Source of the DNA: Hylemonella sp. UBA6679
GTDB taxonomy: Bacteria; Pseudomonadota; Gammaproteobacteria; Burkholderiales; Burkholderiaceae_C
Reading direction: 5' to 3'
Assembly: GCA_002454975.1 (NCBI GenBank)
Contig: DKJZ01000041.1
Coordinates: forward strand, 1-64,000
DNA: 64,000 nucleotides
The position numbers and the translations under genes are program-made. This document shows positions 47,233 to 56,111 of this stretch, one piece after another. How positions within the stretch are numbered: the first letter of the stretch is position 1; the number at the start of each line of letters is the position of its first letter. The notes under the pieces were generated by a model. The model saw nothing but the letters and a program-made list of their open reading frames with translations. It did no database searches and had not been told where the DNA came from.

Positions 47233-48979
47233 GCGGGCAAGCCGCCCCCATCCCCACCCAACAACGATGCGCCATCAACCAGAGCCGACGTATGCGTCGC
47301 ATGAGCCGCGTGCACTGGCCAAGCGCCTGCACAAGGCTGTGCGTTTTGCTGTGCTGGCAGCCCTCGTGCCTTGGCTGGCACAGCCCGTGTGGGCGGCCGA
47401 CCCGCCGGCTGCCAAGCCTGTAACCAGCACACCTACCAATGCCTCTGCCAATACTTCTGGAAGTGCTGCAGCCCCCAAGCCCAGCGCCTCTTCCTTGCTC
47501 AAGCTTGACGACGGCCGCGCCGGGCGCGGCAACCTGATTGCTACCACCGGCATTCGTGGTTTTGCCAAGCCAGCCACCCCCACGGCCCACGCGCTGATCA
47601 TGACCATTGGCGACTACCAAGGCGGCATCCCCAAGCTGCGTGGCGTGGTGTTTGACACCGCCACGGCCACCGCCATTGCCACGCGCATGGGTGTGCCCGA
47701 AGGCAACATCACCTCCCTCAAAGACGGCGACCTCACCTTGGAGGGCATGCGCAAAGCCCTTGATGATTTGGAGGCCAAGCTCGGTGGCAACGACCAAGTG
47801 TTCATTTATTACTCGGGCCACGGCGGGCGCCAGTTGGTGCAAGAAGAGGGCACCGAGCGCTGCGCCGAGTCGCTCATCAGCGTGGATGGGCGCGGGTTGC
47901 TCGACACCGAGGTCGAGGCTCGTTTGCGCCGCTTGTCTGAAAAAGCACAAAAAACCATTGTGTTTTTGGACGCCTGCCACTCGGGCGGTGTGACCACCCG
48001 CGCCGTGGCGGCCAACGCCCCCTACACCGCCAAGGCTTACACCCCGCCAGGCCAAAGCTGCACCCGGCCCAGCAACATGCTCACCCGCAGCGTGATGAAC
48101 AACAAAACACCGGGCAGCGGCGGTGCCAACTTTGTGCACATTGCCGCAGCGCGTGACAGCGAAGTCTCGCTGGACCAGCCCAACCGCGGCGGCGTTGCCT
48201 CCCAGGCCTGGCTGGCGTGCTTGGCCGGCGAAGCACGCGACACCGACGGCAGCGGTGGCCTCTCCGCCCAAGAAATCCGTGCTTGTGCCCAGGCCCGCAT
48301 TGAAAAGCAGCTGGCCAATGTGCAGGGCTTTTTGCCGCACCACGTGGTCATCAACGGCAACCCCGACATGGTGCTGAGCTACGCCGCCAAAGACGCCCTG
48401 CCCGCGTCCAGTGCTGCCAAACCTGTCGCGCAAAGTGCCAAACCCTCCCCGTTGGCTGCACTCACCGACATCTACAACAGCCGCGACGACCGCCGCCTGG
48501 TGACCATGACGACCACCAAGCCCGCACTCAAAATTGGGCGCGATGAGATTGATTTTTCAGTCACCTCGCGCGAGGGCGGCTACCTGTATTTGCTGATGGT
48601 GGGCTCAGACGGGCAAACCTTTGACCTGCTGTTCCCCAACCAGCTCGACCGGCAAAACATCATCGAGCCAGGTGCCACCGTGCGCTTGCCGCGTCCGTCG
48701 TGGGCCTTGAGCGCCGAAGGCCCGCCGGGTAAAAACACACTCTTGGCCATCGTCACCGACAACCCGCGTGACTTTGCCGATGCCGGCTTGCAGCCCTCAG
48801 GCCCGTTCTCGGCCGTGCAGGCGGTGGCCGCCAAAGACATTCAGTTGGTGACAGCAGGCGCTAGCGTGGCGCAAGACGCCGAATGCACTGGCCCGGCCGC
48901 CACCCGCACGCTGGCGGTGAAAAAGCGCTGCTCCAACAGCTACGGGGCAGCGCTGCTGACCATCGAAGAGGTGCGCTGA
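47204..48979 (+). CDS. Secreted caspase-like peptidase with EF-hand and DUF4384
   Basis: 591 residues. Signal segment at about 44-65 ending PVWAAD after a long basic n-region. Peptidase C14 domain (about 125-375) with catalytic His206 in YYSGHGG and Cys258 in LDACHSGG. A consensus EF-hand loop DTDGSGGLSAQE at 346-357 suggests Ca2+ control. DUF4384 domain (about 460-560) with YLYLLMVGSDGQTFDLLFPN. Overlaps the CHASE2 gene by 29 bp. Arg/Lys-directed metacaspase activity is possible; targets unknown. Confidence 0.88.
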   Translation: MNRPTPLPLERASRPHPHPTTMRHQPEPTYASHEPRALAKRLHKAVRFAVLAALVPWLAQPVWAADPPAAKPVTSTPTNASANTSGSAAAPKPSASSLLKLDDGRAGRGNLIATTGIRGFAKPATPTAHALIMTIGDYQGGIPKLRGVVFDTATATAIATRMGVPEGNITSLKDGDLTLEGMRKALDDLEAKLGGNDQVFIYYSGHGGRQLVQEEGTERCAESLISVDGRGLLDTEVEARLRRLSEKAQKTIVFLDACHSGGVTTRAVAANAPYTAKAYTPPGQSCTRPSNMLTRSVMNNKTPGSGGANFVHIAAARDSEVSLDQPNRGGVASQAWLACLAGEARDTDGSGGLSAQEIRACAQARIEKQLANVQGFLPHHVVINGNPDMVLSYAAKDALPASSAAKPVAQSAKPSPLAALTDIYNSRDDRRLVTMTTTKPALKIGRDEIDFSVTSREGGYLYLLMVGSDGQTFDLLFPNQLDRQNIIEPGATVRLPRPSWALSAEGPPGKNTLLAIVTDNPRDFADAGLQPSGPFSAVQAVAAKDIQLVTAGASVAQDAECTGPAATRTLAVKKRCSNSYGAALLTIEEVR

Positions 48980-48980
48980 G

Positions 48981-49565
48981 GTGGGTGAGTTGAGCCACTT
49001 TGCGCTGCGCGCTGGCGCGCTGGCTTTGTCCATCCCGCTGGGGCAGGGCGGCAGCTACCGCCACGCCTCAGACGACCCCCAAACCTTGGCTGCGTTGGCC
49101 CAGGCTTTTGACGACGATCACGTGGCCACCGTCTTGCCACCCGACGGGGGCTTGCTCAGCGGCTTGAGTGCGGGGGCCAACCTGGCCTTGGCGCTCTCCA
49201 ACGGCATTACCCCGGCGCAGGCCGGGCCGCTCGACCAAGCCTTGAGCGAGGCTTTGCTGCAAGCCGGCATGCCAGCCCAGCGTGTGGCCGCCTTGCATCG
49301 CCTTTTGCCCGCCGACCTCAGCCCCTTGGAGCGCTGGACCCTGGGCTGGGTGGTGGCTTACCTGCGCGGCGCCCAACTGCTGGTGCTTGACCGGCCCTTC
49401 ATGCCCATGAACCATGCCCAGCAACACCAGGTGCTGGCCTTGGAGGCCATGTTTCGCACCCGTCACCCGCACACCCCGGTGGTCTGGCTGCACCTGACCG
49501 AACCCATCCCCATGCCTGCCCCCGCGCTGGGTGCGCAGCCCCAGGAGCGTGTATGTCTGTGCTGA
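48981..49565 (+). CDS. Degenerate MlaF-like ABC ATPase
   Basis: 194 residues from a GTG start one base after the caspase stop. The layout follows MlaF, but no Walker A (GxxGxGKST) is present. The signature is altered to LSPLERW in place of LSGGQ. Walker B reads LLVLDRPF, with Arg in place of the catalytic Glu. It cannot bind or hydrolyse ATP in the ordinary way. It still has the conserved spacing between signature and Walker B. It may be a structural or regulatory partner of the MlaE permease. Overlaps the MCE gene by 13 bp. Confidence 0.72.
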   Translation: MGELSHFALRAGALALSIPLGQGGSYRHASDDPQTLAALAQAFDDDHVATVLPPDGGLLSGLSAGANLALALSNGITPAQAGPLDQALSEALLQAGMPAQRVAALHRLLPADLSPLERWTLGWVVAYLRGAQLLVLDRPFMPMNHAQQHQVLALEAMFRTRHPHTPVVWLHLTEPIPMPAPALGAQPQERVCLC

Positions 49566-50575
49566 TTGAGCAGGACCGCGAAGCCGCGCTGTTTCAACGC
49601 GGCGCGCGGCGGTTTTTGTGGGCTGGTTTTGCCGCCACGCTGCTGGTGGTGGTGGCCATCATGTCGCGCCAGGGTTGGTTCAAAGACATGGCCGAGCTCA
49701 GCTTTGTGACCGACAGCGCGCAAGACCTCAACAAAGGCCAGCAGGTCAAGATTGCCGGCTTTCGGGTGGGCTCGGTGCGCACCGTGGCGCTGCAGCCCGA
49801 TGGCTCGGTGCAGGTCACCCTGAGCATCGACGAAGACTACCTGCGCTTTGTCACCACCGATGCCGTGGTCGAGCTGCGCAAAGAGGGGCTGGTGGGCTCG
49901 GCCGTGCTCGAGATTGTGGCGGGCAGCGACAAAAGCAAACGCGCCGCCGACCAGGCCCAGTTGACCTTTGCGCGCGCCGATTCTTTGAGCGCCATTGCGC
50001 TGGATTTACGCAGCCGCATCACCCCAGTGCTCGATGATGTCAAGGCCATCACCGGCACCATTGCCGACCCGCAGCAAGGCCTGCCCGCCACGCTCAACCA
50101 AATCAAGGTGACCACCCGCTCGCTCAATGCGCTGCTCGACACTGGCGCGCGCCAGACCGACCAGGTGGGCGATTCGCTCAAGCAAACCCTGGAGAGCACC
50201 CGCAACGACATGGCCGCCCTGGGCCGCACCATCGAGACCGTCAACCAACGCTTGCCCGGCATGCTCGAGCGTACCCAGCAGGTGATCGACCAAACCTCCG
50301 GTGTGCTGCGCGATGTGCAAACCATCAGCTCGCAAGCCCAAACCACCGTGCCGCCCACGCTGCAAAGTGGCCAGGCCATTGCAGCCGATGTGCAACAGGT
50401 GCTCAGTGGCGCCAAAACCACCTGGCCGCTCAACAAGCTGGTGGACGCCCCTGCTGCCCAGCGGCTCAAGCTCGACAGCGAGCCGCCCCTGGCCCCCGCC
50501 GGGCCAACCGTGTTGCCAACGTCACCAACATCGCCTGCACCGTCAGCCTCGCCAGGAGCCCCACATGCGCGTTAA
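49553..50575 (+). CDS. MCE-domain (MlaD-like) substrate-binding protein
   Basis: 340 residues. N-terminal anchor (about 22-41), MCE domain (about 46-122: DLNKGQQVKIAGFRVGSVRTVAL and VELRKEGLVGSAVLEIV), then a long helical, Gln/Thr-rich coiled region (about 150-300) and a Pro/Ala tail. MCE proteins form hexameric lipid tunnels facing the periplasm. The helical extension is longer than in MlaD and resembles the needle or tunnel-forming types. Confidence 0.9.
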   Translation: MSVLIEQDREAALFQRGARRFLWAGFAATLLVVVAIMSRQGWFKDMAELSFVTDSAQDLNKGQQVKIAGFRVGSVRTVALQPDGSVQVTLSIDEDYLRFVTTDAVVELRKEGLVGSAVLEIVAGSDKSKRAADQAQLTFARADSLSAIALDLRSRITPVLDDVKAITGTIADPQQGLPATLNQIKVTTRSLNALLDTGARQTDQVGDSLKQTLESTRNDMAALGRTIETVNQRLPGMLERTQQVIDQTSGVLRDVQTISSQAQTTVPPTLQSGQAIAADVQQVLSGAKTTWPLNKLVDAPAAQRLKLDSEPPLAPAGPTVLPTSPTSPAPSASPGAPHAR

Positions 50576-51434
50576 CCTGCCCGCTGACCTGCGCGCTGTC
50601 CTGCACACTGACCTGCGCTGGCTCGGGCTTGCTGCGCTGGTTTTTCTCGGCGCTTGCAGCAGTGCGCCCCAAGCCAGTTTGTCGCCCCTGGCCCTGCAAG
50701 CCCTCGAGGCCGAAACCCAGGGCGCGCAGCGCTACGACCAGGGCCAGTTTGACCTGGCCATCCGCAGTTTTGAGCTTGCCCAGCAACTGCATCGGCGCGT
50801 GGACGACCCAGCTGGCGTGGCGCGCAACCTCACCCAACAAGCCCGCAGCCAACTCAGCGCAGGCCGCCCCCAAGCCGCGCTGGATGCTTTGGCCACCGTG
50901 CCCAGTCCAGGGGCGGACTTGCTGCAACTCCAAGCCACCATGGCGCTGGGCGATGTGGCCAAGGTGGAGCGCTTGATGCCCGCTGTTGCGCAGGCTTGTC
51001 CGGCCGCGTGTGCCGACCACGCGGCTTTGCGCGTGTTGCAAGCGCGTTGGGCCTTGAGCCGCGCGCAGCCTGAGCAGGCCTTGGCCCACGCCCAGGCCGC
51101 CGTGCCTTTGCTGCAAGCGCGTCAAGAACACCGTGAGCTGGCCAACGCTTGGCGCTTGAGCGCCCAGGCCCACGGCCAGCTCGGTGCCACCGCCTTGGCC
51201 CTGCAGGCCGCCAACCAGGCGCTGACCCTGGACCGAAGCTTGGGCTTGCCCGAGCGCATTGCGGCCGACTGGCTGTTGATGGGGCGTTTGCAGCACACCA
51301 GCGACCCGCAACAGGCGCGCGCTGCCTACGCCCGCGCCAAAGATGTGGCCCTGGCAGCCGGTCTGCATGGTATGGTTGCGCAGATTGATCAGATTGATCA
51401 AATTGCCCCCAGGCTCAAGGAGACGGCCCCATGA
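50565..51434 (+). CDS. TPR-rich lipoprotein
   Basis: 289 residues from ATG 50565, with CAGGAG upstream. Lipobox FLGAC at about residue 27 after LRWLGLAALVF. The remainder is TPR-like helices: YDQGQFDLAIRSFELAQQLHRR, AGRPQAALDAL, AQPEQALAHAQAAVPLL, LGATALALQAANQAL. Expected periplasmic, anchored in the inner or outer membrane. Overlaps the MCE gene by 11 bp and the next gene by ATGA. Takes the place of the accessory lipoprotein found in some MCE operons. Confidence 0.85.
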   Translation: MRVNLPADLRAVLHTDLRWLGLAALVFLGACSSAPQASLSPLALQALEAETQGAQRYDQGQFDLAIRSFELAQQLHRRVDDPAGVARNLTQQARSQLSAGRPQAALDALATVPSPGADLLQLQATMALGDVAKVERLMPAVAQACPAACADHAALRVLQARWALSRAQPEQALAHAQAAVPLLQARQEHRELANAWRLSAQAHGQLGATALALQAANQALTLDRSLGLPERIAADWLLMGRLQHTSDPQQARAAYARAKDVALAAGLHGMVAQIDQIDQIAPRLKETAP

Positions 51435-52297
51435 ACACCTTGCAACGACTCTGCGCCGCTGTGCTGGCTGTTCTGATCTTGCCGGCGCAGGCCCAGGCCC
51501 CGATCCAGGCCGCTGCCCCGTCGCCTGTGTCAAACCCCGCTGCCGGTGCACTTGGCAACAACAATGACGAGGGCACCGAGGTGCAGCCCAAATTCATTTG
51601 GGGGCTGATCATCAACATCGCCTTCAAATTTGCCATGTCGGCCTTCACCCAGTGGGTGAGCGCCAAAGCCAGCAACGACCTGAAAAACCCCCTGACCCTG
51701 AGCTCCTTGCTCGCTAACTCCGCCAAATCCACGGTGGTGAGCTTGGCCGGTGGCTCCTTGTTTGGTTTCAAGGGGGTGGGCGCGGAAGAAAACACGGTGC
51801 TGGGCCTGCAAACCAAGGCGCTGCAGGGCGAGGCTGGCAAAGAAAATTACCAGGGTGTGCACGTGGCCGTGGTGGGCTTTGACCGCGCCGGCAATGTCAC
51901 GGGTTTGCAGCCGGTGGCGGCGGGCTTTCGCTCGGGCGACCGCATCAAGCTCAAGGTGCTGCCCACTTTCGATGGCCTGCTGGTGATCGACAACATCAAC
52001 CCGCAAGGCAAGCGCCAGCAGATTTACCCCGGCAGCAGCAGCCAGGCCATTGCCGTCAAAGCTGGCCTGGAAATTTTGGTGCCGCTGGGCCGCGATGAGT
52101 ATTTTGAATTTGCCGGCGTGCAAGGCGACGAGCAGTTGCTCATCACCCTGCGCGACCCGCGTGCCCAGGGCGATGCCGCCTCCAAAGCCGAGGTCAGCCG
52201 CAAAGACGAGGCCGGTGGCTCGAGCTTTGTGCAAGAGCTCGTGCCGGGCACCTACCCGGTGATCGCGCAGTCGCTGCGTTTTAAACACGGTCAGTGA
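51431..52297 (+). CDS. Secreted DUF4384-like protein
   Basis: 288 residues. Signal peptide to about 23 (AVLILPAQAQA), a hydrophobic stretch (PKFIWGLIINIAFKFAMSAF, about 53-72) that could be a membrane contact, then a beta-rich region (about 150-270) with GDRIKLKVLPTFDGLLVIDNIN and a D-P-G end, like DUF4384. The same module ends the caspase of the operon, so the two may share a partner. Function unknown. Confidence 0.72.
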   Translation: MNTLQRLCAAVLAVLILPAQAQAPIQAAAPSPVSNPAAGALGNNNDEGTEVQPKFIWGLIINIAFKFAMSAFTQWVSAKASNDLKNPLTLSSLLANSAKSTVVSLAGGSLFGFKGVGAEENTVLGLQTKALQGEAGKENYQGVHVAVVGFDRAGNVTGLQPVAAGFRSGDRIKLKVLPTFDGLLVIDNINPQGKRQQIYPGSSSQAIAVKAGLEILVPLGRDEYFEFAGVQGDEQLLITLRDPRAQGDAASKAEVSRKDEAGGSSFVQELVPGTYPVIAQSLRFKHGQ

Positions 52298-53454
52298 TGG
52301 GCCGCAGCCGCAGACTGGCTTGGGTCCTGCTCGGGCTGCTGCTGTTGCTGGCCTTGGACCAGACACAGCGCGACCAGCCTGCGCCCGAGCCCCGCGGGGC
52401 CTGGCTGGACAGCACGCCAGCGGCCCCCGCCTTGCCCAAGGCCTGGGTTAAAACCGGCGGCGGGCTCATTCCCATGCCGGCGGACACGCCTGCTGCGCAC
52501 GCCAGCACCTTACTCGCGTTGGGTTCGGCGTCGCCCTCGAGCGTGATGGCGTTTTGGTTTGCCGGCTCGCGCGAAAGCGGGCCAGATGTGCAAATCGCCA
52601 TGTCTCACTTCGACCGCCAAAGCCAAGCCTGGCAAGCCGCGCGTTTTGTGGTGCAACGCGATGCGGCTTGGCAGCGCACCGACTATGGTCTGCGTCGTCT
52701 GGGCAACCCGGTGGCTTGGCGCGATGCGGCGGGGCGCATCCACCTCTTTGTGGTGGGCACAGGCTTGGGTGGCTGGGCGGCGGGGCGGGTGGTGCATTAC
52801 GTGCAAAAACAGATGGCCACGCCCAACGAGCTGCAATTTCGGTTTGAAGGCGTGCTGCCTTTGTCGTGGCTGTGGAACACCAGCCACCTGGTGCGCGCCA
52901 TGCCCTTGCCCCTGGAAGACGGCGGCATGGTGCTGCCGGTGTATTTCGAGTTGGGCCGAAAGTACTCCGTGGCTTTGCGCTTTGACGCACAAGGGCGCTT
53001 TCTGGGCATGACGCGCATGTCGCAGCGCCCCTACCTGCTGCAACCCACCTTGCTCATGACCTCGCCCACCGACTGGCTGGCCCTCATGCGCGACAACAGC
53101 CCCGACAACATCTTGCGCCTGGCGCACAGCCGCGATGCTGGCCGCACCTGGGCTGACCTGCCCGACTCGCCGTTGCGCAACCCCGACGCCTCGGTGGTGG
53201 GCTTGTCGGTGCGCCCGGGTTTGCATTTTCTGGCGCACAACCCCCGGCCCGACAGCCGCGCAGAGCTGCGCCTGAGCCAATCCGCCGACGGCCTGACGTG
53301 GCAGCCCCTGGCCACCTTGGCCCAAGCCCAGGGCGAAGGGCGCTTTGAGTACTCTTACCCCTCCATGGCCTGGGTGGACGGCAGTGTTTGGGTGAGCTAC
53401 ACCGACCAGCGTCGCGCCATTGCTTGGCAGCGCTACAGCCCAGGCACACCATGA
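52297..53454 (+). CDS. Membrane-anchored sialidase-like (BNR-repeat) protein
   Basis: 385 residues. N-terminal anchor (about 8-20, LAWVLLGLLLLLALD). Six-bladed beta-propeller with Asp-boxes SRDAGRTW (near 290) and SADGLTW (near 330). GxR-P-like start and two Arg-rich segments fit exo-alpha-sialidases, but the catalytic Tyr/Glu are not clear by eye, so enzyme activity is open. The ATG 52297 shares one base with the upstream stop. A GTG three bases earlier is also possible. Confidence 0.8.
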   Translation: MGRSRRLAWVLLGLLLLLALDQTQRDQPAPEPRGAWLDSTPAAPALPKAWVKTGGGLIPMPADTPAAHASTLLALGSASPSSVMAFWFAGSRESGPDVQIAMSHFDRQSQAWQAARFVVQRDAAWQRTDYGLRRLGNPVAWRDAAGRIHLFVVGTGLGGWAAGRVVHYVQKQMATPNELQFRFEGVLPLSWLWNTSHLVRAMPLPLEDGGMVLPVYFELGRKYSVALRFDAQGRFLGMTRMSQRPYLLQPTLLMTSPTDWLALMRDNSPDNILRLAHSRDAGRTWADLPDSPLRNPDASVVGLSVRPGLHFLAHNPRPDSRAELRLSQSADGLTWQPLATLAQAQGEGRFEYSYPSMAWVDGSVWVSYTDQRRAIAWQRYSPGTP

Positions 53455-54173
53455 CCCTGCACGACCTGCAACTTTGGGTACAAACCCTGGACCTGGCCAG
53501 CCCGGTGCTGCCCGCCTCAGGCCTCTTGTGGTGGGCCAGGCGTTTGAGCTGGGGTTTGATACTCGCAGCCTTGCTCATCAGCCTGTGGAATTTGGCAGGA
53601 CGCCGGGCCGCATCGCGTGGGGTGCCCGTGCGCACGCTGTCGCAACTGCTGCTCTTGCTCTTGGTGTGTGCGCTGTGCATGCTGCCGGGGGGGTGGTCGC
53701 CAGCCTATTGGTTGGGGCTGGCTTTTCAAATGCCCAGCCTTTTGAGTGTGGCGCTGGCCTTGCACGCCTTGAACCTGGCGTTTGATGCCCCAGCACGCAC
53801 CGCCTGGCGTTCAGCCTTCAGGCGCCAAGCCCCGCACGACGTGCTCAACAGCCCCACCGGCTTGGCTGCGCTGCTTGGCGTGTTGGGCTGGGTGCTGCTG
53901 GGCGATGTGCTGGCTTGGTGGCCCATGGATGTGTATGCCACGGGCTTTCATGCCCTGACCCTGGCGCTGGTGGCGGGTGTGGTGAGCCTGCCTTGGGTGG
54001 TGTGGGGTCGCCACACGCACGGGGTGTGGCGTTGGGTGATGGCTGCGCTGGTGCTGTTTGTGCTGACCCGCTGGCCCACAGGCAATGTGTGGTCGGCTCT
54101 GTTGGACCCGTTGTTGTGGGGCCTGTGCCAAGTGTGGGTGCTGTGGCGCTTGTGGCGTTACCTCAGGGCTTAG
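53451..54173 (+). CDS. Polytopic membrane protein, unknown
   Basis: 240 residues with six to seven hydrophobic segments, Trp-rich, basic loops. Start overlaps the sialidase-like gene by ATGA. The stop overlaps the GT39 gene stop tail to tail (11 bp). No family recognised. It is the last gene of the operon; position suggests work with the sialidase-like protein. Confidence 0.75.
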   Translation: MTLHDLQLWVQTLDLASPVLPASGLLWWARRLSWGLILAALLISLWNLAGRRAASRGVPVRTLSQLLLLLLVCALCMLPGGWSPAYWLGLAFQMPSLLSVALALHALNLAFDAPARTAWRSAFRRQAPHDVLNSPTGLAALLGVLGWVLLGDVLAWWPMDVYATGFHALTLALVAGVVSLPWVVWGRHTHGVWRWVMAALVLFVLTRWPTGNVWSALLDPLLWGLCQVWVLWRLWRYLRA

Positions 54174-56073
54174 CAGCAGGGGCTTGTACCCACCATTCGC
54201 GAGCCAAGAGCCAGTCTTGCGGCGTCCATAAGTTGTCGGCGCGCACCTCGCCGGCCAAGTGCCTGCTTTTGAAAATCCAGCGCACACCCAGCACCGCGCA
54301 GTGTGGGGCGCAATCAGGCGCAGTTTGCGCAGCGCTTTGTACCCACAGCGCCGCGCCGTGTTGTGCCAGCAAATCGTTCAAACCCGCTGGCCCAAGAGCT
54401 GCGCGCGCGCCCACGTCGTAAGGCTTGAGGGTGGGCTGGCCTGGCAAGATGTAGCGGTAGCGCTCGTATTGCCCATTGAAGTTGTTGGGCACGGCCAGCG
54501 TGCTGTGTTGCTGGGGAAGAGCCGGCGCGCTGAATTGCCCGCGTGGCCCGTCCAGGGGCATGAGCACCGCGTCCATCAGCGCATACACCCCCAGCACCGC
54601 AAGCAAGGCGCTGATGCGGGCCTTGCTGCTTTGGGTGAACACAAGCAAAGCGCAGCCAGCCACGCCTGCGGCCAAGCCCAAGGCCAGGGCCATTTCCAAC
54701 GATGTGCTGATGCTGAGCTCGCCCATCACCCAGGCCACGCGTGCGAGCAGCAGCGCCCCCACCAGGCTGAGCAACGCTGAGAGCCTGAACCACCCCAGCC
54801 CGATTCGTCCCCAGTAAAGGGCCAACAAAATGGCCACGGCTGGCATGGCTGGGATCACGTAGCGTGCCGAGCGTTGGCTGGGGATGGTGAAGGTCAGCAG
54901 CCACACCAGCAACCAAGCCAGGGCCAAGGCCACCAGTGGCGACATGGTTTGCAGCGCGTTGCCACCGTCCAGCGCGTTCCGGGGCTTAAGGAGGCGGCGC
55001 ACCCCCAGCACCATCAAGCCCAGCACCACGGGTGCGAGCAAGCCCGCGTTGACCGCGTAAGCCAAAAGCTGAGACCAGATGCTCGAGCCGTTCAAGCCCA
55101 GGGCCTCGGCCCAGTAGCCGCGTTGGTCGGAGAATTTTTTGGCGTTTTCCGCCACGATGAACTCTTGCCACACCGCACCTGGCTCGGGGTCCAGCACAAA
55201 CCACAGGCCAAACACGCCCAATGCCAACACTGCCGCCACGCCCACCTTCACGCTGAGCAAGACCAGCGCACGCCAGCCCATCCAGGGCTGAGAGGCCAGC
55301 ACCACCAACCACCAAGCCGCCGCCGCCGGGGCCACCAGCGCAAATGATTTGTAAGCCAAGCCTATGCCCAAACCCAGGCCCAAGAGCAGCACACTTAGCC
55401 ACGATGGGGTGAGCGCTGGCAAGGCGTGGCGGGTTGGGGCGTTTGCTCCTGAAAAAAGAGCGCTACCTTGAGGATAGACGTGGCTTAGCTGTAGAAACCA
55501 CATGAAAATTGGCAAACTGAACCAAAAGGTTTCGGGCGCGCTGGTGAGGTAGGCGCGGTGGTAACGCAAGGTGCTGAAAAACGCCAAAAACACCACGGCG
55601 GCCAGCAGGCCAGTGGTCCAGGGTGCGAGCTCAGGCGCCTGCATCGGCACTTTCATAGGCACTTGCATAGGCACTTGCATAGGCGTTTGGCCAGCGCCTT
55701 GTGCGTGCCTCGCTAAGCGTCCTGGCTGACCCAGCCCATGACCCCGCAAGCCCAACGATCGCGCCACCAGCCAAGCCAAAGCAGCCGCCACCGCAAAGGT
55801 GTAGATCAGCCCGGGCGTGCGCAGGGCGGCCATGGTCCAGCCGCCCAGGTCGCCAGCCACCATGGCTTGCCAAAACAGCATGGGGGGTTTGGTGTTGCGG
55901 GTCTCAAACAGGTCGGAGGCCAGCGGCAGCCAGTGCCCACTTTCCGCGGTTTTTCGGGCGATGTGCGCATACACCATCTCATCGCCGTTGCTGGGGATGT
56001 ACTGGCCGTCCAGGCCCCACACATAAGCCAGCACAGCCAGGCAAGCAGCCAACACAAGAATGGTGCGATTCAT
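54163..56073 (-). CDS. GT39-type membrane glycosyltransferase (ArnT-like)
   Basis: 636 residues with about eleven membrane segments. The N-terminal extracytoplasmic loop carries GDEMVYAHIARKTAE, with the acidic residue typical of the GT39/GT-C superfamily, and GLDGQYIPSNGDE. Such enzymes transfer a sugar from a polyprenyl-phosphate donor to lipid A or protein in the periplasm. A 12-bp tandem repeat encodes MQVP/MKVP units in a variable loop at about 130-145. It is followed by a GtrA flippase-like gene on the same strand. Confidence 0.85.
   Translation of the reverse strand: MNRTILVLAACLAVLAYVWGLDGQYIPSNGDEMVYAHIARKTAESGHWLPLASDLFETRNTKPPMLFWQAMVAGDLGGWTMAALRTPGLIYTFAVAAALAWLVARSLGLRGHGLGQPGRLARHAQGAGQTPMQVPMQVPMKVPMQAPELAPWTTGLLAAVVFLAFFSTLRYHRAYLTSAPETFWFSLPIFMWFLQLSHVYPQGSALFSGANAPTRHALPALTPSWLSVLLLGLGLGIGLAYKSFALVAPAAAAWWLVVLASQPWMGWRALVLLSVKVGVAAVLALGVFGLWFVLDPEPGAVWQEFIVAENAKKFSDQRGYWAEALGLNGSSIWSQLLAYAVNAGLLAPVVLGLMVLGVRRLLKPRNALDGGNALQTMSPLVALALAWLLVWLLTFTIPSQRSARYVIPAMPAVAILLALYWGRIGLGWFRLSALLSLVGALLLARVAWVMGELSISTSLEMALALGLAAGVAGCALLVFTQSSKARISALLAVLGVYALMDAVLMPLDGPRGQFSAPALPQQHSTLAVPNNFNGQYERYRYILPGQPTLKPYDVGARAALGPAGLNDLLAQHGAALWVQSAAQTAPDCAPHCAVLGVRWIFKSRHLAGEVRADNLWTPQDWLLAREWWVQAPAAKP
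55641..55688. repeat. Four tandem 12-bp units in the GT39 gene
   Basis: Units such as GCATAGGCACTT, one start at every 12 bases from 55641. Each adds four residues (MQVP or MKVP), so copy number changes keep the frame. Confidence 0.85.
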
Positions 56074-56111
56074 CCTTCGATGATAGCCAAGCGAAGCAAC
56101 TCGGCGGTGTC

